Shown piece after piece: positions 16,092 to 24,341 of a DNA stretch of 45,163 nt; position 1 is the first letter of the stretch; each line of letters opens with the position of its first letter. Position numbers and translations under genes: made by a program. This DNA is from an uncultured bacterium (GTDB lineage Bacteria > Pseudomonadota > Alphaproteobacteria > Rhodospirillales > Rhodospirillaceae). Under the pieces are notes generated by a model. That model made no database searches, was not told the origin of the DNA, and saw only the letters and a list, made by a program, of their open reading frames with translations. The stretch is taken from the NCBI GenBank assembly GCA_903888485.1, contig CAISTS010000021.1:1-45163 (forward strand). Direction: 5' to 3'.

Positions 16092-18889
16092 GCGAACCTG
16101 ATCCTACGGCCCCGAACGCGGGCCCAACTCCGGCTCCGAGCGGCCCGGGTGGCAAGCCCCCGGCCTTCGACATGATCCCGGTCACAATCGAAGACGAGAT
16201 GCGCCGCAGCTATCTCGATTACGCCATGAGCGTGATCGTGGCGCGCGCGCTGCCTGACGTCCGCGACGGCCTCAAGCCCGTCCACCGGCGCATCCTCTAC
16301 GGGATGAAGGAAGCCGGCTACGAGTACAACAAGCCCTTCCGCAAGTCGGCGCGCATCGTCGGCGACGTGATGGGTAAGTATCACCCGCACGGCGACCAAT
16401 CGATCTACGACGCCATGGTGCGCATGGCCCAGGACTTCTCGATGCGCGTGCCGCTCATCGACGGTCAGGGCAACTTCGGCTCCATGGACGGCGATCCGGC
16501 GGCGGCGATGCGCTACACGGAATCGCGCCTGGCCAAGCCGGCCCATTCGCTGCTCGACGACATCGATAAGGACACCGTCGATTTTCAGCCGAACTACGAC
16601 GAATCCGAGTCCGAGCCGGTGGTTCTGCCGGCGCGCTTCCCGAACCTGCTCGTCAACGGCGCCGGCGGTATCGCCGTCGGCATGGCGACCAACATCCCGC
16701 CCCATAACCTGGGCGAGATCGTCGATGCCACCTGCGCGCTGATCGACGACCCGGCGACAACGCCGGAGCGCCTGATGGAGATCGTGCCCGGTCCGGATTT
16801 CCCGACCGGCGGCGTGATCCTCGGCCAGTCCGGCAGCCGCGCGGCCATGATGACGGGCAGGGGCTCGGTCGTCATGCGCGGCCGTTGCGAGATCGAGGAC
16901 ATCGGCAAGGACAAACAAGCGATCATCATCACCGAGATCCCCTATCAGGTGAACAAGGCTTCGATGATCGAGAAGATCGCCGAGCTGGTGCGCGAGAAGC
17001 GCGTCGAGGGCATCAGCGATCTGCGCGACGAGTCCGACCGGCGCGGCGTACGCGTGGTTGTCGAGATCAAGCGCGGCGACATCGCCGAGATCGTTCTTAA
17101 CCAGCTCTACAAGTTCACGCCGCTGCAGACCAGCTTCGGCGTCAACATGCTGGCTATCAACGCGGGCCGTCCCGAGTTGATGACGCTCAAACAGATCCTG
17201 CAGGCCTTCATCACCTTCCGCGAGGAAGTGATTCGTCGCCGCACGGTTTATCTCCTCGGCCAGGCGCGCAACCGCGCCCACGTGTTGGTAGGCCTGGCCA
17301 TCGCCGTGGCCAATCTCGACGACGTGATCAAGCTGATCCGCGCCGCCAAGGACCCCAATGTCGCCCGCGAGCAGTTGATGGCCCGCGACTGGCCTGCGTC
17401 CGATGTGGCGCCGTTGGTGGCTCTGATCGACGAGCCCGACCGTAAAGTCGTCGACGGCAAGTACAAGCTGTCCGAAGATCAAGCCAAGGCGATCCTGGAT
17501 TTGCGCCTGCACCGCCTGACCGGCCTCGAGCGTGACAAGATCCACGCCGAACTGACCGAGATCGGCGGCGAGATCGCCGGCTATCTCGAGATCCTGCGCA
17601 GCCGTGCCAAACTCTTCCAGATCATGCGCGACGAACTGACGGCGATGAAGAGCGAGTACGGCACGCCGCGCAAGACCACCATCGAAGAGCTGGAATTCGA
17701 AACCGACATCGAAGACCTGATCCAGCGCGAAGACATGGTGGTGACCGTCACCAACTCCGGCTGGATCAAGCGCGTGCCGGTGTCGACCTATCGCGCCCAG
17801 CGCCGCGGCGGCAAGGGCCGTTCCGGCATGGCGACGAAGGAAGAAGATTTCGTCCGCGCGCTGTACATCGTCAATACGCATACGCCGGTGCTGTTCTTCT
17901 CGACCCTCGGCATGGTCTACAAACTGAAGGTCTACAAGCTGCCCGAAGGCACGCCGCAGAGCCGCGGAAAGGCCATGGTAAACCTCTTGCCGCTGAAGGA
18001 AGGCGAGACCATCTCGACGGTCATGCCGCTCCCCGAGGACGAGACCACCTGGGGCCAGCTCAACGTCATGTTCGCCACTGCCAGCGGCAACGTGCGCCGC
18101 AACGACCTCTCCGATTTCGTCAACGTCATGCGCAACGGCAAGATCGCGATGAAGCTGGAAGAAGAGGGGGGCAAGCAGGATCGTCTTATCGGCGTCTCGA
18201 CCTGCGACGACAAGAACGACGTGCTGCTCTCCACGCGCCAGGGCAAGTGTATCCGCTTCGAGGTCAGCGACGTGCGTGTCTTCGCCGGCCGTTCATCCGT
18301 CGGCGTGCGCGGTATCAAGCTCGCGGATGGCGACGAAGTGATCTCGATGTCGATTCTGCGTCACGTCGAATTCGACACCGAAAGCCGCGATGCCTACCTC
18401 AAGATGGCCAAGAAACTGCGTGGCGGCGACGAAGCTGAAGAAGTTGCCGACGGAGAAGCACCGGCCACGACGGCCAAGGTGCTCACGGACGAGGAGTTCA
18501 AGCGCTTTGCCGCCGGCGAGGAGTTTGTCCTCACCGCCACGCGCAAGGGCTATGGCAAGCGCACCTCGGCATATGAATACCGAATCACCGGGCGCGGCGG
18601 CTCGGGCATCGTTTCCATCGCCACCAGCAAACGCAATGGCGATGTCGTGGCCTCGTTCCCGGTGGGCGACAAGGACCAGGTGATGATGATCACCGACGCC
18701 GGCCGCCTGATCCGCATTCCCATCGGCGACGTGCGTGTCGCGGGCCGCGCGACCCAGGGCGTCACTATGTTCGCGACCGGCGAGGAAGAGCACGTCACGT
18801 CCGTGGCGCATTTGCCGCTGGAAGAGACCGAAGATGGGGCCGATGCCCCCACTGCCGAAGGACAAGCCGAAACGGCAGCCGAAGGCTGA
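16088..18889 (+). CDS. gyrA: DNA gyrase subunit A
   Basis: The breakage-reunion subunit of gyrase; with GyrB it introduces negative supercoils using ATP. The 933-aa length is normal for this class. A Pro-rich N-terminal tail of ~28 residues precedes the conserved [18 protein letters not shown]. The catalytic tyrosine is Y143 (MRYTES). The quinolone region reads [17 protein letters not shown], with Gln104 at the place of E. coli Ser83 and Asp108 retained. The GyrA box QRRGGKG begins the C-terminal beta-pinwheel, which contains a charged insert (about residues 770-810) common in alphaproteobacteria. The start is GTG 16088, or ATG 16074 if a base is missing. Confidence 0.96.
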   Translation: MSEPDPTAPNAGPTPAPSGPGGKPPAFDMIPVTIEDEMRRSYLDYAMSVIVARALPDVRDGLKPVHRRILYGMKEAGYEYNKPFRKSARIVGDVMGKYHPHGDQSIYDAMVRMAQDFSMRVPLIDGQGNFGSMDGDPAAAMRYTESRLAKPAHSLLDDIDKDTVDFQPNYDESESEPVVLPARFPNLLVNGAGGIAVGMATNIPPHNLGEIVDATCALIDDPATTPERLMEIVPGPDFPTGGVILGQSGSRAAMMTGRGSVVMRGRCEIEDIGKDKQAIIITEIPYQVNKASMIEKIAELVREKRVEGISDLRDESDRRGVRVVVEIKRGDIAEIVLNQLYKFTPLQTSFGVNMLAINAGRPELMTLKQILQAFITFREEVIRRRTVYLLGQARNRAHVLVGLAIAVANLDDVIKLIRAAKDPNVAREQLMARDWPASDVAPLVALIDEPDRKVVDGKYKLSEDQAKAILDLRLHRLTGLERDKIHAELTEIGGEIAGYLEILRSRAKLFQIMRDELTAMKSEYGTPRKTTIEELEFETDIEDLIQREDMVVTVTNSGWIKRVPVSTYRAQRRGGKGRSGMATKEEDFVRALYIVNTHTPVLFFSTLGMVYKLKVYKLPEGTPQSRGKAMVNLLPLKEGETISTVMPLPEDETTWGQLNVMFATASGNVRRNDLSDFVNVMRNGKIAMKLEEEGGKQDRLIGVSTCDDKNDVLLSTRQGKCIRFEVSDVRVFAGRSSVGVRGIKLADGDEVISMSILRHVEFDTESRDAYLKMAKKLRGGDEAEEVADGEAPATTAKVLTDEEFKRFAAGEEFVLTATRKGYGKRTSAYEYRITGRGGSGIVSIATSKRNGDVVASFPVGDKDQVMMITDAGRLIRIPIGDVRVAGRATQGVTMFATGEEEHVTSVAHLPLEETEDGADAPTAEGQAETAAEG

Positions 18890-18923
18890 GATACAAGGCG
18901 CTGGCTGACACTGGGGGAAGAGC

Positions 18924-19463
18924 ATGGCTAGGAAGCCGACGGTCCAAGGCGGGCAAGCGCCGAGTGGGCGCTATCGGGTCGCGGTCTACCCGGGCACATT
19001 CGATCCCATCACCAATGGGCACCTCGACATCATCAGCCGCGCGGTGAAGTTGGTTGACCGGCTGGTCGTCGCGGTGGCGGTGAACATCGGCAAGGGGCCT
19101 TTGTTCACGCTGAAAGAGCGCGTCGCCATGTGCAAGCGCGAGGTCGAACTCCTTAAGCTCAACGGCACGAAGGTCGAGGTTGTGCCCTTCGACAACCTCT
19201 TGATGGACTTTGTCACCTCTCACGGCGCCGACCTGATCATCCGCGGCCTCAGGGCCGTGTCAGACTTCGAGTATGAGTTTCAGATGGCGGGCATGAACAC
19301 GCGCATCAACGGCAAGGTCGAAACGGTGTTCTTGATGGCTTCGGAGCGCAATCAGTTCATCGCATCTCGCCTGGTGAAGGAAGTGGCGCGCCTGGGCGGC
19401 GATATCTCTAGTTTCGTGCCGCCGGCCGTCTACCGCGACGTACGGGCCAAGTACAAGTCGTAA
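18924..19463 (+). CDS. coaD: Phosphopantetheine adenylyltransferase
   Basis: Transfers AMP from ATP to 4'-phosphopantetheine, giving dephospho-CoA, the penultimate step of coenzyme A synthesis. The nucleotidyltransferase motif YPGTFDPITNGHLDII (T/HxGH type) starts near residue 22. Substrate-binding IIRGLRAVSDFEYE and ATP-binding LVKEVARLGGD follow in the usual order. The 179-aa length includes about 15 extra N-terminal residues compared with E. coli; the ATG at 18924 has GGGGGAAG well placed, so I keep it. It follows gyrA after 34 nt and may be transcribed with it. A hairpin lies after the stop. Confidence 0.95.
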   Translation: MARKPTVQGGQAPSGRYRVAVYPGTFDPITNGHLDIISRAVKLVDRLVVAVAVNIGKGPLFTLKERVAMCKREVELLKLNGTKVEVVPFDNLLMDFVTSHGADLIIRGLRAVSDFEYEFQMAGMNTRINGKVETVFLMASERNQFIASRLVKEVARLGGDISSFVPPAVYRDVRAKYKS

Positions 19464-19506
19464 GCCCTGTAACACCGCCCCCTCAAACACCTGGGACGGC
19501 CCATGC

Positions 19507-19529
19507 TTTGGCCATGATTCCTGGCCAAA
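19507..19529 (+). terminator. Hairpin between coaD and the cyclophilin gene
   Basis: Perfect 8-bp arms (TTTGGCCA / TGGCCAAA) with a 7-nt loop, 43 nt after the coaD stop. Only a short A/T stretch follows (AATA), so it may be a weak or Rho-assisted terminator, or a processing hairpin between coaD and the next gene. Confidence 0.4.
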
Positions 19530-19605
19530 ATACCCTCCCTTGCCGAACCGGACCTCCAACGTTATGACTGTGCGGCTTTTTGCGGCCTGCGGGCCTAAGA
19601 ATGTG

Positions 19606-20259
19606 ATGAAGCGGATGATTTTCCAGCAGTTTTCGGGACGCGCCCTGGTGGCGGTGGTGGTGTTCGCGGCGCTCGGCAGCGCCGCGGCCCAGGCCGCTGT
19701 GCCTGCGCAGCCCACGCCGCCGCCATTGCTTCAAGCGAACCCGCCCGCGTCCGCGTTCAAACAGGAGGCTCCCTTGGACCTGGAAAACACGATCTATCTG
19801 GACTTGGAATACGGCCGCGTCGTCATTCGCATGTTCCCGGACAAGGCACCTCAACACGTCAAGCGCATCAAGGAATTGGTACGCGACGGCTTCTATGACG
19901 GCACCGTCTTCCACCGCGTCATCGACGGCTTCATGGCGCAAGGCGGCGATCCCAAGGGCAACGGCACCGGCGGTTCGGGCACGAAGATCCCCGCCGAGTT
20001 CAACGACGGCAAACACGTGCGCGGCGCGGTGTCGATGGCGCGCTCGGCGAACATCAACAGCGCCGACAGCCAGTTCTTCATCGTGCTCGGCGAAAGTGAC
20101 TTCCTCGACGGCCAGTACACCTATTGGGGCGAGGTAGTCTCGGGCATGGAATTCGTGGACCGCATCCGCAAGGGCGATCCCAACGAGAACGGCACAGTGC
20201 CCTATCCCGACCGCATCGTGCAGATGCAGGTGGCGGCGGACGTCGAGAAGAAGAAATAG
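19606..20259 (+). CDS. Exported cyclophilin-type peptidyl-prolyl isomerase
   Basis: Catalyses cis-trans isomerisation of Xaa-Pro bonds, here in the periplasm. From MKRMIFQQ the 217-aa protein has a basic N-region, a hydrophobic core (ALVAVVVFAALGSAAAQA) and probable signal cleavage after AQA. A Pro-rich linker precedes the cyclophilin domain (about 60-210). Active-site elements are visible: FYDGTVFHRVIDGFMAQGGDP with the catalytic Arg of FHR, and SQFFIVLG. The usual Trp of human CypA that binds cyclosporin is not apparent, as in most bacterial forms. In-frame upstream starts (ATG 19564, TTG 19540) would add residues with no signal-peptide logic; none has a clear Shine-Dalgarno. Confidence 0.9.
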   Translation: MKRMIFQQFSGRALVAVVVFAALGSAAAQAAVPAQPTPPPLLQANPPASAFKQEAPLDLENTIYLDLEYGRVVIRMFPDKAPQHVKRIKELVRDGFYDGTVFHRVIDGFMAQGGDPKGNGTGGSGTKIPAEFNDGKHVRGAVSMARSANINSADSQFFIVLGESDFLDGQYTYWGEVVSGMEFVDRIRKGDPNENGTVPYPDRIVQMQVAADVEKKK

Positions 20260-20804
20260 CTCCCGTATTCGTCACACCCCGGCTTGAGCTGATCGCGGCG
20301 GCTGCGGAGGTCGCGCGCGCGGCCATTAGCGACCGCGCGGCCTTTGGCCGTTTTCTGAACGCAGAGATCACAGCAGCCTGGCCGCCGCGGGATATGGCGG
20401 ATGTGCAGGAGTACTTCGCCGCGCAGCTCGAAAGCGGCGCGGTTCAGCCGGACTGGTGGGCTTGGTATGCCGTACAGCAAAGCCCGCGCGTGCTCATCGG
20501 AAGCGGGGGCTTCAACGGCGCGCCCGACAGTGAAGGTACGGTGACCCTTGGCTACGGCGTCATCCCCGAGGCCGAAGGCAAGGGCTACGCGAGCGAGATC
20601 GCGGGTGGGCTGGTCGCGTGGGCCGAGGCGCAAGGCGGGGTAAAGCGCATTCATGCCACGACGTTCGAACGCCACCACGCCTCGGTGCGTATTCTCGAGA
20701 AGAACGGCTTTGTCTGCAAAGGCGTCAGCTCCGAGGACGCCGCCGCTTCCGAGGACGACCGTCAGGGCCGCGGACGGCTGATGCTGTTTGTGCGCGCGCT
20801 TTAA
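20256..20804 (+). CDS. GNAT family N-acetyltransferase without a standard start codon
   Basis: The protein is a clear GNAT: VTPRLELIAA at the N-terminus, a central beta-hairpin, the acetyl-CoA loop VIPEAEGKGYASEIAGGLVAWA (Q/RxxGxG/A type) and the closing block RIHATTFERHHASVRILEKNGF. The TPRL motif normally lies within about ten residues of the start, yet no ATG, GTG or TTG occurs in frame between 20124 and that motif. The coordinates given begin at an ATA overlapping the TAG stop of the cyclophilin gene, preceded by GAGAAGAAG. Non-standard initiation, a lost base or a point mutation are all possible. The substrate is unknown. Its stop (TTAA) overlaps the convergent DUF2231 gene. Confidence 0.7.
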   Translation: MAPVFVTPRLELIAAAAEVARAAISDRAAFGRFLNAEITAAWPPRDMADVQEYFAAQLESGAVQPDWWAWYAVQQSPRVLIGSGGFNGAPDSEGTVTLGYGVIPEAEGKGYASEIAGGLVAWAEAQGGVKRIHATTFERHHASVRILEKNGFVCKGVSSEDAAASEDDRQGRGRLMLFVRAL

Positions 20805-21270
20805 CCGCCGGGCTTCACTACATCGACGTTGACGCCGAGGCCGAAAACCAGGTGGCCGCCTAGGTAAGCGGTGTTCACCAAAAGCACCACGCCGATCAGC
20901 ATTACGAAGCAATAGATCCAACCGCGTCCGGCCGCGAGGGCGTGCCACGTTTGCGCAATATGCTGAGCACAATGGCGACCACCAGGAACACCACAACCGC
21001 CAGCACCGCTGCGCCCTGGTGGGCGGCGATGGGGTCCATCGGGAACCCATGTTCAAGCGCATAGTTCGCGGCGATGACGCCGAAAACGGCCGCGAGGGCG
21101 GCTGAAGCGATGCCGGCCCACATCAGCCAGAACGCTGTCGTGGAAAGCTGTGTCCGGTCGGTGAGATTGCCGCCGCGCGTGACGATCAGCACGTCGAGCA
21201 CAAGAACCAATGTGAAAAGAACGATGGGAACGTGGACAAGTGCTGGATGGATTTGATGGATCGGAATCAT
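20801..21270 (-). pseudogene. DUF2231 membrane protein, frameshifted near the 3' end
   Basis: The ATG at 21270 has GGAGGAGG before it. The first ~105 residues (MIPIHQIHPALVHVPIV and three hydrophobic helices) match DUF2231, a family of four-TM proteins of unknown role that begins with the IHP.LVHFPI motif. Around 20940-20955 the frame breaks: the original frame stops at 20902 after a meaningless tail, while the -1 frame continues HALAAGRGWIYCF, then a hydrophobic fourth helix, and YLGGHLVFGLGV before TAA at 20801-20803. GGHLV(Y/F)xxGVxV is the expected C-terminal signature. The break equals loss of one base, close to a GGG and a TTT. It may be a sequence error or true decay. Confidence 0.75.
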
Positions 21271-21436
21271 GTCCGTCCTCCTCCGTTGCATTGTCCGGAC
21301 AATTTACTCTCAATCGACTTTGGCGACCAGTGCTAGGTGAGATGGCGGCCTGAGCGGAAGTTCAGGCGCTCTCTAAAACTTTTGCAGCGCAATAACGTTG
21401 TGTCCCTGCACGAAAAACCCACACCAACGAGGCTGC

Positions 21437-21916
21437 ATGACCCGCAAGAAGAGAAGAAGTCCTGGCGTTAGAATGGCGTCAGCCGTCAATCAAGCGCAGC
21501 GGAACCTGAATCAAGGCATCGCCCTCGGCCGCGCCGCCAGCGATGTTATCGCCGCGCGCACGGCCCTTTCGTCAGATCCGTGGGAATGGGCGAGATTCGG
21601 GCCGGAAAAGGCAGTGGCCTTCGGGGCGGCGGGATGGATGTGGATGCACTCCCTTACGCAAATCAATGCCCAATCCTTAAGCGCCGGAACGAGCGAGGTA
21701 AAGCGCGCCTCTGGACGCCTCGCATCGATCTCGCGTGCTTCCAGTCCCCTGGCGCTCGCATTCGCGCTCGGCAACGACACATATGCGTTTTGGACACGGG
21801 TGATCGGGCAGAGTCTTTCGATCGGCACAAACGTCATGCGGGCCCAGTATGCCGCGAACGTTCCCATCGCCCGCGCGGTTACAAGCAACCGGCGGCGTCT
21901 ATACGCGCGACCGTGA
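21437..21916 (+). CDS. Hypothetical protein, possibly phasin-like
   Basis: A 159-aa protein with a very basic N-terminus (MTRKKRRSPGVRM), then alternating amphipathic and mildly hydrophobic helices (SDPWEWARFGPEKAVAFGAA, SLSAGTSEVKRASGRLASIS, YAFWTRVIGQSLSIGT). The composition, rich in Ala, Ser, Gln and Thr with few charges in the middle and no signal peptide, recalls phasin-type granule-coating proteins, but I cannot see a diagnostic motif. No PHA genes are nearby. The ATG has CGAGG upstream. The last 18 nt overlap the convergent gene that follows. Confidence 0.5.
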   Translation: MTRKKRRSPGVRMASAVNQAQRNLNQGIALGRAASDVIAARTALSSDPWEWARFGPEKAVAFGAAGWMWMHSLTQINAQSLSAGTSEVKRASGRLASISRASSPLALAFALGNDTYAFWTRVIGQSLSIGTNVMRAQYAANVPIARAVTSNRRRLYARP

Positions 21917-22111
21917 CGGCAGTGAGTTGAGGAGGCGCTCTGCCCACAGCTCATAGCCGGTAGCCATCTGGTGGAAGGCGGCGCGGGCGTCGGGCTCTAG
22001 GGCGTGCAGCGCACGCGTCCGCATTTCATCGGCTTTGCGCTGATATTCGCTGGCTCGTTCATGAGTATCGGCGGACAGCGGGTGAGTGCGCGGCGTTGAT
22101 GGGAATACCAT
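21899..22111 (-). CDS. Small helical hypothetical protein
   Basis: A protein of about 70 aa. The core THERASEYQRKADEMRTRAL followed by DARAAFHQMATGYELWAERL has the look of short alphaproteobacterial two-helix proteins (ERAxEYRxKAEEMR ... AxxYExxAERL) found widely with no known function. The start is uncertain: ATG codons at 22111 and 22120 are in frame and neither has a clear Shine-Dalgarno. It overlaps the preceding convergent gene by 18 nt at the 3' end. The 180 nt between its start and the tRNA gene hold no further gene. Confidence 0.5.
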   Translation of the reverse strand: MVFPSTPRTHPLSADTHERASEYQRKADEMRTRALHALEPDARAAFHQMATGYELWAERLLNSLPSRSRV

Positions 22112-22278
22112 CGACCACATTATGCAGAGTGTGGGTGGCAAGCGAGCTTATTTGCGCTGCTGCGGAGTGTTTCCCTGGGGAAAACAGTGCAACAAACGCG
22201 TTGATTGTTATTGTTTTCGATTGCCTGCCATGTGGATTACCATGCGACATGCAGCCTCGCTGCGCTAGGCAGCGCACC

Positions 22279-22315
22279 AGCTTTCGTAAGCTCGCTTTAC
22301 TCGCCAACGAAAGCT
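22279..22315 (-). terminator. Long-armed hairpin immediately 3' of tRNA-Lys
   Basis: Perfect 9-bp arms (AGCTTTCGT / ACGAAAGCT) enclose a 19-nt loop. On the minus strand it starts 8 nt beyond the CCA end of tRNA-Lys, so it probably terminates or protects the tRNA precursor. A second small hairpin (CGCTGC / GCAGCG) follows further downstream at about 22258-22274. No T run is present. Confidence 0.4.
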
Positions 22316-22322
22316 AGGTGTG

Positions 22323-22397
22323 TGGTGAGCCGGGGTGGGATCGAACCACCGACAACCGCATTAAAAGTGCGATGCTCTACCACTGAGCTACCGGCCC
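22323..22397 (-). tRNA. tRNA-Lys (anticodon TTT)
   Basis: A full cloverleaf can be drawn on the minus strand. The 7-bp acceptor is GGGCCGG/CCGGCTC (one G-U). The D arm is GCTC/GAGC with a 7-nt loop. The anticodon stem TCGCA/TGCGG holds the loop CTTTTAA, giving anticodon TTT for lysine. The variable region is short and the T arm is GGTGG-TTCGATC-CCACC. The discriminator is A and the CCA end is encoded (22323-22325), making 75 nt. The 219 nt upstream (22398-22616) hold no gene and must contain its promoter; I see no distinct consensus. Confidence 0.96.
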
Positions 22398-22616
22398 GAC
22401 CGGGTATCAAATCCGCGCCCAGGGCCGTGGTTTTGCGCCGGGAGCGTCGCGAAGAGGGCGCACCATATTCGTCAGCCCTTTCTGGGTCAAGCAAACCGTC
22501 ACCTCCGTGATTCCGCGAAAAACCCATTAATTTCCGCGCACTGCGCGGCGTCATTGCTTGCATCCGGGCCGGGTTGAGCTACTTTTGCCGACGGAAGTTC
22601 CGCGCTGGGGTCTGAG

Positions 22617-23141
22617 ATGGGGCTGTTGGAGCAATACCCGGCGCTGGGATCATTCCTTGAGCATTGGCGCGCCCTTCCGCGCGAAGGCCTGGTGCCCACC
22701 CTCGGCGCCTACCTCGATAACCCGCCTGTAGCGCTGCAGCCCAATGTGGCGATTTCCGATTTGGTTTCGGCGGATGACACTACGATCCGGCTCATGGGCA
22801 CGGCTCTCGCGCACGCCGTCGGCGAGCGCACCGGGACCGACATCAAGGACAGCTACGGCAAAGACATCGCGCGCTATGTCCGCAAGCTGGCATGGACCGG
22901 AGTCTCGCATCCGGCCGGGTTTCTCGCGCGCCGCGGGTTCGCCAGAACCCAAGGTCTGCCCTATACGCTGCAAACCATCACACTGCCGTTGATCGGCAAG
23001 AGCGTGCGGCATTGTGTGGTGACCTACTTCGGTTTGGACTACCGCGATTCCCGCAACAACGATCCGAAGTGGTTGGACCAGTCCGTGGGTTGCGAACTGC
23101 AAGGCTGGGTCGACATCGGCGCTGGAATTCCAAAGGACTGA
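22617..23141 (+). CDS. PAS_5 (DUF1457-type) protein, paralogue C
   Basis: A 174-aa single-domain protein. The N-terminal pattern FLEHWRALPREGLVPTLGAYL matches [21 protein letters not shown] of paralogue B, and it ends WVDIGAGIP, the signature shared with the two PAS_5 proteins 19 kb upstream. The middle (IRLMGTALAHAVGERTGTDI) corresponds to the PAS core strand and helix. It is more distant from A and B than they are from each other. As with other PAS_5 proteins there is no output domain; it may bind a small ligand or a membrane partner. It is followed after about 60 nt by an acyltransferase-3 gene on the same strand. Confidence 0.75.
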   Translation: MGLLEQYPALGSFLEHWRALPREGLVPTLGAYLDNPPVALQPNVAISDLVSADDTTIRLMGTALAHAVGERTGTDIKDSYGKDIARYVRKLAWTGVSHPAGFLARRGFARTQGLPYTLQTITLPLIGKSVRHCVVTYFGLDYRDSRNNDPKWLDQSVGCELQGWVDIGAGIPKD

Positions 23142-23204
23142 GCGTCGACGATGAGCTACCTTCGCCTTAATTGTTTGATGGGCGTCGTTTGACTGGGGTC
23201 GGTG

Positions 23205-24341
23205 ATGGGGTTGCTCCGGGTTCTGCTCGCGGTATCGGTGGCGCTCAGCCACTTGGGCGGGCTATTCGGCTATTCCATGGCCGGGGGCCACGCCTCCGTG
23301 CAGATGTTTTACGTCATCTCCGGCTTCTATATGGCGACGATCCTCACCGAGAAATACGACCCGCGGTCGGATGTGGCGCTGTTTTACAGCAATCGATCCT
23401 TGCGGATTTATTCGGTCTACGTGGTCGCGCTCGCGATCTCGATCGCGGCCTATGTGGTCATGTCCGTGGCGGCCAAGGGCGGCTGGCTGGACTACGTGCG
23501 CGCGAACATCGGCAGCGTCGGGTTCCTTGGGCAGCTTTGGCTCGCTTTCACCGGCTTGTTCATCATCGGACAGGAATCGACGCTGTTCATGGAAGTGGAC
23601 GCGGGTGGGCTTGCGTTCACGCCGGACGGTCCAGGCGGCCCGGTGCCGGTGTGGGTATTCATGCCGATCCCCCAGGCGTGGACGATTTCACTCGAGCTGA
23701 TGTTCTATGTGCTGGTGCCGTTCCTCATCCGTAACCGGACGGGCACCTTGGTGGCGATCATCTTGGCCTCGCTGGCGGCGCGATTCATCACCTACGGCGC
23801 TGGCTATCCCAACGACCCGTGGCTCAGCCGCTTCTTTCCCTTCGAACTCGCGCTCTTTGTCATGGGCATGGTGGCGCGGCGCATCTACGACGCGCGCATC
23901 GCGGACATTCCCCGGCGCACGCAAGTCGGTGTGGCGCTGGCCTTCTTCGCCGCGACCCTGGTCATGCGGCCAGTGATGGAAGCGCTGATCGCCGCCGAGA
24001 TCACCACCGACATCGTCATTTGGCCGTACTACGCCAGCGGTCTGATTGCCTTGCCGTGTCTGTTTGCGCTCACGCGGCATAGCAAAACCGACAGCGCCAT
24101 CGGCAACTACTCGTACCCGGTCTATTTGATTCACTGGGTGGTGATGCAGTTTTACGATGCGTTTTCCGCCGATGCGGGGTTGCCTGGCATGGACTCGCCC
24201 TTGCGCGTGCTGATCTGCCTCGCGGCGACCTTCGCGGTGTCGTGGGTGATCATCGTCAGCGTTGAAGTGCCGGTTGATCGTTATCGCCAGCGCCGGCACG
24301 CGGCAAAGCACGCGCCGGTTCCCGGCGGAGCAACTGGTTGA
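23205..24341 (+). CDS. Acyltransferase family 3 (OafA/YrhL-like) membrane protein 1
   Basis: A 378-aa integral membrane protein with about ten hydrophobic segments. Family features include the early His-Leu (SVALSHLGGLFG), the loop VQMFYVISGFYMATIL (VxxFFxxSGF type) and the Arg-rich SNRSLRIYSVY (RRxxRIxPxY type). Such proteins transfer acetyl or other acyl groups across the inner membrane to surface or periplasmic glycans. No attached SGNH domain is present. The start is the ATG at 23205; GTG 23202 is directly before it. The 3' end overlaps the convergent second acyltransferase gene by 86 nt. The substrate is unknown; no polysaccharide cluster adjoins. Confidence 0.85.
   Translation: MGLLRVLLAVSVALSHLGGLFGYSMAGGHASVQMFYVISGFYMATILTEKYDPRSDVALFYSNRSLRIYSVYVVALAISIAAYVVMSVAAKGGWLDYVRANIGSVGFLGQLWLAFTGLFIIGQESTLFMEVDAGGLAFTPDGPGGPVPVWVFMPIPQAWTISLELMFYVLVPFLIRNRTGTLVAIILASLAARFITYGAGYPNDPWLSRFFPFELALFVMGMVARRIYDARIADIPRRTQVGVALAFFAATLVMRPVMEALIAAEITTDIVIWPYYASGLIALPCLFALTRHSKTDSAIGNYSYPVYLIHWVVMQFYDAFSADAGLPGMDSPLRVLICLAATFAVSWVIIVSVEVPVDRYRQRRHAAKHAPVPGGATG

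Noticed and set aside
15923..17881. A long minus-strand open frame opposite gyrA
   Set aside because: It mirrors gyrA codons in GC-rich DNA, is rich in His, Arg and Asp without domain logic, and gyrA is certain.
22096..22317. A plus-strand 73-codon frame in the spacer before tRNA-Lys
   Set aside because: It is Cys-rich without pattern, overlaps the hairpins next to the tRNA, and has no ribosome site.
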